Positions 18,533 to 26,324 of a stretch of 26,324 nt of DNA are shown piece after piece. How positions within the stretch are numbered: the stretch's first letter is position 1; each line of letters starts with the position of its first letter. The translations under genes and the position numbers were made by a program. The DNA comes from Acanthaster planci (taxonomy: Eukaryota; Echinodermata; Asteroidea; Valvatida; Acanthasteridae), in the NCBI RefSeq assembly GCF_001949145.1, contig NW_019091364.1, positions 2,195,513 to 2,221,836 of the forward strand, given 5' to 3'. The notes beneath the pieces are model-generated. The model saw nothing but the letters and a program-made list of their open reading frames with translations. It was not told the origin of the DNA and ran no database searches.

Positions 18533-21062
18533 GAAGATGACTGAACAGTGATCGAGAACACGGTCTGTTAATGCTTGCTTGAAGTAGCTTATGACTTGAC
18601 TGGTGTCGGACTCCACAATGACACTATTACGCTATGTATTGTACATGTATTTGGGAGAGTGTTAGCATCTGTAGTGTGTAATATAGTATGCTGTTCATGT
18701 ATATGAAGATGTGTTATTGTCGTCAGTGATTACGATTAAGACCCACCTTTTTGGCTTGCAGCCAGTTTTATGCTAACAAAGCCCCTGTCCGTGTCGCCGA
18801 CTGTTCGGCAGTAAGCGTAGCCACGTGTAAATCCAGCTTAACCCCGGAGGAAAAAACTACTTGCACAAATCAGTGATGTCGTGATGGATGTCTCTGTGCA
18901 TGTGCTCAGCCATTAGCACGTCCGAGCCTTGAAATTTAGCTTAAGCAAAATATTTTTCTGCTACAGTTAGCTGAGCTTTTGCGTTGACTGAAGCAGGGCT
19001 TTGAAAGTGTGTTCCGCTTTAGATTGGGTGCTAGAGAGCATTTGTGAAATGGCCCAAAGACTGTAGACCAGCATAGCATGGCGCTGTATCATATAGTTAA
19101 AGGAACAGCATAATTCTTATAGTATTTCACAAAGTGGTAAAGTTTTCAATTTAACACCTAATTTCAACCACAGAAGAAAAATCAGAGATTTTGAAAGAAA
19201 GAACAAGAGCCATAGTTTGTCAGCTTTTGGTTGTGTTCCTGTTATATGTACTGATATACATTTGGTGCAGGATATTTTTATAATGCCTGGGTTGTATTCA
19301 GGCCTGGAGCAATTTTGATTGCCCTCAAAATGCCTGAATTATGCCCTATGTTGGTGCTGTAATCAAGTCAGGATGCCAGACCATTGAAAAAAAATTGTTT
19401 GTTATCTTGATGTACCGGTACGTTTGGAGCAAATGAATCCTTACAAATGTGAGAGGAAGTTGCATAGATCACATCGAAAAATCAGATTTGAGCATGACGC
19501 TGTTTTGGAAGGAGTGCCCTGAATCTAGTTTTTTTTACGAGCAAAATCATGAACTAGTTCATGGCAGTTTTGGTCAGAATGAGAGAATAATCAACTAGGT
19601 CACAGGCTGAAGCTGGACCCTTTTACAGGGTGGAAAAGCGAGAATGTTCAAACTTTTTGAAAGGTGCACGGGTTGACCCAGTTTCCTACTTTGAATGCCA
19701 TGAGATGTGAGGAGGATGTGATTTTCTTTTAACGTCGTTGTGATGCACAGATCAGTGAAGTGAAAATGTGACCATTGGTCTGTCCTTACAGGTAAATTTT
19801 TTCAACGACAGCAACAAAAGACAAAAGATAGAGAAGGGACCACAATTCCTTTTCACCTTGTGAACTATTTGTCAAATATCTGGGTTTTCCTTGATTTGCA
19901 TATTCATTTCTTTCCTGTTCCGTGGAACCGGTTAGAAATAGGCATATTTTGTTAAACTCCTAGCATAGCGTTATTGATATCATAGCATAGCTACATTGAT
20001 ATCCAGTCATTTGTAAAGTTTTGGTCTAATAGTTTCATTGCTTTCTTAACCGTTACAATTGTATAAATATTTGTACAGAATTGCGCTGTCAGAAAGCTGA
20101 ATGACTCAGAATGGTTTCACATTCCAGAACTTTGTCTCAACAAGAATTGGTTTTGCCACTAACACACAGTGAAATCATCCATGCTTCGATACAAGGAAAT
20201 AAGCCTTTTGTAATCTCCAATGTATCATGGAGAGTCTGTCAGACAAGCAATGCATGAGGCATTGTACACTTTACCTACATGCACAATCCATCAACTTGTC
20301 TCTACCTTATTGAATGTTCCTAAACATTAAGCCAATCTCTCTTGACCTGGTTCTTACATTGAACATTTTGAATATTCAAATTGAAAAAAAACAACAACCG
20401 AATTTTAAAGATTTCTAAAAAAAACAAGGAAATTTGGAAATCCCTTTCGTGAACACCAGTTTATGTCTTGGAACCAAGATCGCAAATGTGAATGAGCTAG
20501 TATTGGCCAATCAGAAAAAAGATTTGAAGCTCATTCCTCCTGCATTGACCAATCAAGATCATTGTACAGACTTCAGTGAATGATCAATGATGCCCTTTTT
20601 AAGACATCTAAGGGCAAGTTTGTGAGCGTTTGAGAAGTTATTTGTTACACCAAAAATATTTCTTCGACACTGTGCGTGCATCTGAGACTGGAAGAACAGG
20701 TACTTAATAAATAGGAAACAATTCTTAAAACAAACTTACTTCGTGGTGGCCTGGTTCTCTCCCACCATAGGTCCGTGCATAAAATGCATGGCTCGTTTGC
20801 CATTCATTTCCCATGATGTGATGAGAATGTCCAATCGGTTTATTTTCTGGTAAAGACTAAATTATGTGCAAAAAAAGAGCAGCGAGTAACAAATTTAAAC
20901 ATCTCAAAAAAATAATCTGGATCTATATGTGTTTGTAATTGTGCTTTTTAGCCGAATGTAAACTTTATATGCAACTTTCTTTGATAACGATGTAACCCAG
21001 CAGTCATATTTTTGTGTAAGACGAATATTTTAAGCATTGTTGCTTTTGTTTTTTACTAAAAC

Positions 21063-21068
21063 AATAAA
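21063..21068 (+). terminator. Candidate polyadenylation signal
   Basis: AATAAA followed about 25 nt later by a G/T-rich stretch GGACTTGTGTGGTTCC (21090-21105), the usual cleavage-signal layout. It lies at the downstream end of the ORF-poor region and is the best candidate for the end of the integrin beta transcript. Confidence 0.5.
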
Positions 21069-22922
21069 AAAAACCTAGATAAACAATTTGGACTTGTGTG
21101 GTTCCTTTGAACGGAATGAACTCTTTTGTGAAGATAACTCTNCGAAGTTTAAGAGGAAGTCTTGGTCTTGTTTCCTGTCCTCCTGTTTATCCTAGGTCTT
21201 TTCCGTTATCTTTAAGTGTTTGCTTTAAGTGTTTGAGCATGACCCTGGGATTTGTATGTCAGAGCCCCCTTTTGTTGTTGGAGACACTTTGCTGATTTGA
21301 TGCCAAAGTGGTTTTTGTGTTTGTTGGCCGTTGTGATATTCTGACATGACATCTTCATGCTTGTGTAAAATCCATTATTCCTCATTTGTTCATACATGTA
21401 CTTTTTGGCAATGACTGCCATTGGTTTTGTGCACTTTTCCATTCCAGGATGTCCTCACATTACATACCTTTCCCCCAAATTGTAAGGTTTTTTCTTACTC
21501 AAGTGTCTTTTTTGTCTGCTGCATAAGCTTTGCATGTGAGTGAGAAAGCAGAACCATATTTAATTGTACTCTGTCATGATGGGTTTGGATGTTTTTGTGT
21601 ATCACTTGATGTGATGAAGTGTTGTTAAGAGGGATTCCGAATTGAGTTGATAGGTTTGTGAAGAAAAGAACAAGATTTTCGTCATTAAACAGTTGTCAAC
21701 CCTGGAGTTTTTTCTCGATGTAAGCGGGGTTACCAGACAGGCTTGTATACATAGTCGGGTCCATCACAAGTCCGGATGCAAATCCATGCGCAAGGCCAGT
21801 CCCAAGCAACTGCGTGAAAAATGCCCAAAGGAGTTGCCTCTGTCACAGTTGATTTGAATGGCGTATGACCTGGCTCCAGACTGGATGACGTGGTGGACCT
21901 GGAGTGGAGGGACTTGGAACGGACTCAAATGCAACGCTGGATCCAGAGTATCTGAAGTGCACTCTATTGTGCCCTGGGCACCAGTGGCATCCGATTTCCA
22001 CCCCATGCTGTCTGTTTATGGTCATGCAATGGGGCATTGTGCGTGTGGCAAATTTGAGTGTAAAGAAGGGAAACAAAACAAAGCAAAAACCCCAGAAAAG
22101 TCAGCGCATGTTACACTGGAATATTATAAGGATGCCCTGGGATGCATGTCTGACTTCCCTTCGTCAAAACTCTGTTCACTTGCACAGGATGTTAAAAGTA
22201 GAAAGGTGAGAACAGTGACATGTCATGATCTGAGATCAAAGCCATGTTTGGCATTTGGTTTCAGAGAGCTTGAAATAGAACAGGTTGCAGTGGAATGGGG
22301 CCTTGTCGGCCTCTTTGGGGAAATTCCCATCATGGTTATTACTGGAATCCAATGGCTTCGGGAAGAACTGCTCTAAAACTTTCACAACTTCATGCCTGAA
22401 CAATTTAAACTTTGTTGAATCAGGGGTTTTCAAGATTCTCAGTTGTGAAGCCCAATTCCTAAGTGGCGTCGTTCAGTTACAACAGTGTTTGGAACTGATT
22501 TTAGAGCTCTGGACAAAGGTCAAATCAAAGAAGAAGCTGAAATTGCTTTTAAAAAGTGGCCAAGATGTCAACTTAGAAGAAAGTTACGTTTGAATTGTCC
22601 TGACCCAAATTGATAAGTTTTGGTAGCCCAAAGGACAACTGTAGGGACTGAGAACCAGTCTAGAAATTCAAGTTGTCCCAGATCCTATGTAACATGTGGC
22701 CCTCCATGATTGATGAGAAAGCCAGCACGGACCTGGGGAAGGGGGAGGGTGTATATGTGCCCCCTGTGACCGACCCTGCAGCCAGCATGGTTCAAGGAAG
22801 CACAATGCACTACTCAATCTGTTGACATCATCAGCCATGCTGACTGGATCTGGAAAACACATCGGAAGTTCCCAGATGAGCAGTTTGATTTGAATTGTTC
22901 AATGAAACCTGTCACAGGTTTT

Positions 22923-22947
22923 CAGTGCAGTGCAGTGCAGTGCAGTG
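22923..22947. repeat. CAGTG pentanucleotide repeat, five copies
   Basis: Five perfect head-to-tail copies of CAGTG. Confidence 0.95.
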
Positions 22948-23454
22948 GTTGAAGCTGTATTTTTCTTTCTGGAATGAATTTTTTTTTTGTTTTCATTATG
23001 TCCGTCAGCTCCGGAAGTGAGTTGACATGTTGTAGTCCGGATCTCTTGGAAAATATTACCCTCATGCTCAAAACCTCTACACCACATCCTCATTGTAGGG
23101 CTTGATTTGGGGGGACATCCGTGCGATGGCAGCTTCCATAAAATGGTTTTGATGTTGATCCATGTTTCGTGGACCTTCATCTTTCAGAGGAGTTACTTTA
23201 TTGCGTGGGTGATTTGTGTCAACCACATCCAATAGTCCATAAGGCCAAGGTTCCGTGGATGGCAATTTGGTCTGTGAATCACTTGCGGTACCGCAGCAGT
23301 GAAGGTGAAGAATCTCGGCGTCGGTCGGTGCTCGTTGTGCGCCGTTTTGCCCTAATAGCATACAAACACCCCAATATTCTGTTCTTAACTTTCTGGTTGA
23401 CTTTGTTAAATTCTCGTAACGTGCCACTGGAATGTCTGCGGTTTTATTGACTAA

Positions 23455-23573
23455 GGCCGTGTCCGAAACGGGCTTCCAGAGCTACGGCTAGGTCTATTTT
23501 CTAAGCGTCTACACACATTTCCAATGGAGGGAAGACCTAGACCTAGCTCTAGACAACAGATTCGGATGCAGCC
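23455..23573. mobile_element. 119-bp MITE-like inverted-repeat element
   Basis: The left arm 23455-23495 starts GGCCGTGTCCGAA. The right arm 23533-23573, reverse-complemented, starts GGCTGCATCCGAA. The 41-bp arms agree at 30 of 41 positions without gaps, with the best matches at both ends (TCCGAA and AGAGCTA...CTAGGTCT). The central loop is 37 bp. There is no coding capacity and no clear target-site duplication. Confidence 0.6.
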
Positions 23574-24586
23574 AAAGTATCAATACTCAGTCATATTGGT
23601 CAGATTTGAATCCCAGACTCTGTAAGTGACATTTCATTCTAATACCTGTATTTCTCCTGGGACTGTTTCTATAAATAATTGCCTCACTCTGTTGAAAGGA
23701 GTACAGAATCATTACTTTTTTCAGCGTGTCTGATATTGTGTAGTGAACTTCACTTTAATCCCTCGATCTGGAGTTGTTGCCATGGTTTATGAATTCATAA
23801 GATCACAGTAGGCCAAGATTTGTACAAATAGTCATTTTGTGTGGCCGTTCTTGGCCAATACGTGGCGTGGTGTCAGGGTGGCCATGTGCTAAACAGTACT
23901 CGTGACCATGGAGTTGGTGGTTATAATGGGCCTGACTCATGCAATTACTTCATGTACGTAAAACTTGCCAAGCTTTGATAGCATTCATTTGTCGACATTG
24001 AGCAAACCCAAATCACAAAGTGCTCCAGTTATGTGTGAAAATGTTTATTCACCGCTTCTCTCCCCAAGATAAGAAAAAAAAAACAGTGACTGAGTGAAAC
24101 CTGATGCTGGCAAGCAAGCTTGATTACTGCCCTTTTCATTCCTGGTCATTTTTGATTGGTCGGTTCACCTTTCCCAGTGATCGATAGCTGTGGAGGAAGT
24201 GTGTATTGTTATATTGCCCCAGAACTTTTACATTGTAGAAAGTTTGTAATCTAGTATTGGGGTTGTATTAACGTAACAGGAATTGGCTCCAGTGCATTTC
24301 CCTTTTATCTGTATTAACCTGGGTGATAAATAGTTGGTTTCCTTGTTGCGCTCTTGGTCTTCTTAATCCGGACACCATTTCTCCGTCTGAAGGTGATCCA
24401 AGCAAGCGAGGCCCATTGGCAATGCCGTGTGTGACCTGTGGATGACTTTCCCCTTGTGCATCTGTTACAATTCAGTTACAATAGATCAGCCAGCTCCTTT
24501 TTTTGGTTTTTTTTTTTGGATTACAACAAGCTGCTTTCGTTTGACGCTAAACGGACACTGACAGTGTTTGGGATTTTGCTCAAGAC

Positions 24587-24768
24587 ATGAAGGGCTTGGT
24601 TTTGGCCGTGGTGGCCTTGGGTCTAATCGGGGCTGCGTGGATTCCGGTCTTGGCTTTCAATGTCAACTCTGAAGTCCGTGACGTGAGAACTTTCCAGGGA
24701 CCGGAGGGATCGATGTTTGGGCTGACAGTGCTTGGACATCACAGCGGCAAGGGCATCGGGGACAGCTG
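24587..24768 (+). CDS. Integrin alpha exon 1 (signal peptide, start of blade 1)
   Basis: Encodes residues 1-60 and two bases of W61. Donor GTAAGT is at 24769-24774. The 5' UTR is not delimited. Confidence 0.93.
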
Positions 24769-25671
24769 GTAAGTCTTCCATTTTGTTTGAAATGAAATCC
24801 GTCCTGATCTATCAGATTGGGGAATGTATCCCTTGTTGGGGGTGTGCATCTCTTCAAAAAAGTGACTTGGAGGGGCACCAGGTTTTTATTTTGCCAGGCT
24901 TAATTTTGGGTATTGTCACATTAGTGATTTTGATGAAGTCATAGTAATTTCACCAAACGAACCTTGAAGTGTCTCAATTTTTCACGTCTGAAAATGTATG
25001 CCCCATCCCAAGGATCAGCAGTGTCCCCACTGAATAGACCAATTGCGCCCGCTTTGAAGTCATGTGGCCAGTAATGGGTATTCGATATCAACCAATGCGG
25101 TGTCCACCAAAAGCACAGTGTTTCACAAGGATCATGTACCAAAAATCAAGCCAACGTTAGGTACCTTACTCAGACTACTGATGTGTTGGATGGTGTACCG
25201 TAACACACAAAACATTCATTGATACCCACAATAGGTCATGTGATTTAGTGGGCGCAATTGGTCTAGTTGCCAGACCTCCCGTCAGTTTTGTCTTGAGGTC
25301 TTCTCTTGTATGCGCAGCTGTACCTGTTTTCATCCTGCTCCCACTTGCACCAAAATTGTCTCGGTTCAAACCATTTGTTCACACTCCCCATGTTTGTTTG
25401 TCTGTAGGCGTGGCTGGAAACCTCTTGTCCAAGTGTCTAACTAATTTAAATGTTGTCATCATTGGTACATCACCATATTACACCATGCAAAAGCCACGGG
25501 AATGCTTGTAAAAATTGTTTATGTTGTCCATTTGTAATGGAAGGGTTTTAGTCGGAGCGCCCAATAGCACCTCGGAATATCAGCCTACCCTTCCTGGACC
25601 ACCGGGGGCACTATATAAATGTCAGCTGCCCGGGGACGGACGTTGTACTCAAGTCCTCCTGGATAATAAAG
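24587..25671 (+). CDS. Integrin alpha subunit gene, first two coding exons (3' partial)
   Basis: Exons 24587-24768 and 25544-25671 join in frame (310 nt, 103 codons plus one base). Residues 1-23 are a signal peptide (hydrophobic core VLAVVALGLIGAAWIPVLA) with likely cleavage before FNVN, the usual mature start of integrin alpha chains. FQGPEGSMFGLTV and VLVGAPN are the FG-GAP blade 1 hallmarks of the seven-bladed beta-propeller; PGALYKC...C follows. The ATG at 24587 is supported by an in-frame TAA at 24548-24550 and by G at -3 with A at +4. GALYKC...CTQVLLDN resembles the laminin-receptor clade (alpha-3/6/7, insect alpha-PS1) more than RGD-binding chains, but 100 residues cannot settle it. 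The remaining exons lie beyond the window. Confidence 0.93.
24769..25543 (+). other. Integrin alpha intron 1
   Basis: A 775-bp GT-AG intron. The acceptor (TTTGTAATGGAAG) has a poor pyrimidine tract, but the phase and the WVLVGAP join are correct. No repeats recognised. Confidence 0.8.
25544..25671 (+). CDS. Integrin alpha exon 2 (beta-propeller blade 1)
   Basis: Completes W61 and encodes V62-K103 plus one base. It contains VLVGAPNST (sequon NST), PGPPGALYKC and a second cysteine C95. The donor GTGCAT at 25672 is weaker than the other donors in the window, so the exact 3' edge is less certain than the exon itself. Confidence 0.87.
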
Positions 25672-25719
25672 GTGCATTCATTTTACATGTACATTGTTCT
25701 TCAACAGCAATTGGTCCTT

Positions 25720-26177
25720 GAGTTACAGAGCTCTTTGTCTGTCAGTGTTGTATAGTCGAGACCTTTTAAGACCATCAAGAGACCAACATAAGACCTTCAT
25801 CCAGTCTGAATTCAAGTTACAAGCTGTTCAAACGAACTACGACAAAAGCATTCCTTTGTCATTGTTGAGACTGTTACTTGTGACTATAGTCCTGTGGATG
25901 GTCTTGTGCCTGGTCTTGTGGATAGTCTCGCGAAGGTCTGGTAAAGTCGACAACACTGCTCGTTTCCATGCTGTTCCATTACCACTTGTCCTTAGGGGCA
26001 TCCTACCAAAGACCAATTGGAATACCGACCTGACCATACAAGTCCTTGCAAATCCCTGTAAGTCCATCACGAGTCCCTGTAAGTCCATCACCAGTCACTC
26101 AGTCTTAAGCCAATGCACAAGCTTTTCAAATTAGCTGTGACAAAAGCATTCTTTGTTATTGTTCACCATGTTCTCAT
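25720..26177. repeat. Diverged flank of the 12-bp satellite, partly in opposite orientation
   Basis: 25881-25950 holds degraded 12-mers (GTGGATGGTCTT, GTGCCTGGTCTT, GTGGATAGTCTC) in the orientation of the main array. 26054-26095 is two 21-bp copies of CCCTGTAAGTCCATCACSAG plus T, in the reverse-complement sense (AAGTCC instead of GGACTT). The two flanks could therefore pair with each other or with the main array. Confidence 0.55.
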
Positions 26178-26324
26178 GACTGGTCTTTTGAAGGGACTTG
26201 TGACTGGGCTTGTGAAGGGACTTGTGACTGGACTTGTGAAGGGACTTGTGAAGGGACTTGTGAAGGGACTTGTAAAGGGACTTGTGAAGGGACTTGTGAC
26301 TGGACTTGTGACTGGACTTGTAAA
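26178..26324. repeat. 12-bp satellite running off the right edge
   Basis: Twelve uninterrupted 12-bp units: seven GAAGGGACTTGT-type (one beginning AAA) and five GACTGG-type (mostly GACTGGACTTGT), mixed in irregular order, then three bases at the edge. The first unit (GACTGGTCTTTT) is more diverged. It lies in intron 2 of the alpha gene, and the true length is unknown. Confidence 0.93.

Larger units (their letters stand above)
15481..21085 (+). other. Probable long 3' UTR of the integrin beta gene
   Basis: About 5.6 kb after the stop codon without a recognisable gene. Open frames are sparse, and none over 60 codons occurs between 18404 and 21097. The region is AT-rich. It includes three 12-bp CAGAACYCAYGC units (16511-16546), a (CA)n microsatellite, a TGTCA-rich patch at 17630-17860 and a perfect hairpin at 18510-18532. 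A good polyadenylation signal near 21063 suggests the 3' end. Whether the transcript really extends this far is inference; AATAAA at 15863 could also be used. Confidence 0.5.
21086..24586. other. Intergenic region between the beta and alpha genes
   Basis: Contains one ambiguous base (N, 21142). Overlapping open frames at 21858-22376 (+, 172 codons), 22285-22593 (+), 23077-23427 (-) and 23169-23450 (+) show no family I recognise and may be decayed transposon sequence. A CAGTG x5 repeat lies at 22923-22947, an inverted-repeat element at 23455-23573 and a TATAAAT string at 23670-23676. A promoter for the alpha gene must lie in or near this region but I cannot point to it. Confidence 0.6.

Noticed and set aside
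19960-20003. Duplicated TAGCATAG...TTGATATC motif as a regulatory site
   Set aside because: A single local imperfect duplication in AT-rich sequence; nothing else supports a function.
23670-23676. TATA box for the alpha gene
   Set aside because: It lies about 900 bp before the start codon with no supporting initiator or conserved spacing.

Overview
This is eukaryotic, intron-rich animal DNA. It carries two integrin genes head to tail on the + strand: most of an integrin beta subunit gene (20 coding exons, 365-15480, 5' end outside the window), then about 9.1 kb without a recognised gene, then the first two coding exons of an integrin alpha subunit gene (24587-25671, continuing past the right edge). 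All introns that can be checked at both ends are GT-AG. The joined beta exons stay in one frame for 695 residues and the stop codon, so this looks like a functional gene.

The proteins look invertebrate. The beta I-like domain has a short C-x-x-C specificity loop, and the tail has two NPxY motifs (NPIY, NPLY). GC-rich exons in AT-rich introns, many minisatellites, and SINE/MITE-like repeats resembling those of marine deuterostomes suggest an invertebrate deuterostome. Amphioxus or an echinoderm/hemichordate is my best guess, but the sequence does not prove it.

Layout: 1-364, 3' end of an upstream beta intron. 365-15480, beta exons for the hybrid domain, beta I-like domain (MIDAS DLSKS), hybrid return, four I-EGF modules, beta-tail domain, transmembrane helix and cytoplasmic tail. 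The introns hold a decayed non-LTR reverse-transcriptase tail (intron 2), two adjoining minisatellites (intron 11), a diverged array of about 150 bp (intron 12), a SINE-like element (intron 13), a MITE-like element (intron 17) and a retrotransposon 3' tail (intron 18). 15481 to about 21085 is ORF-poor and probably one long 3' UTR ending at AATAAA 21063-21068. 21086-24586 is intergenic, with unassigned ORFs and a 119-bp inverted-repeat element. 24587-25671 holds the alpha signal peptide and first beta-propeller blade. A 12-bp satellite fills the right edge inside alpha intron 2.

Integrins work as alpha/beta heterodimers that link extracellular matrix to the actin cytoskeleton. The window therefore places one possible partner pair side by side; whether these two subunits actually pair cannot be read from the sequence. 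No bacterial, phage or CRISPR system is present.
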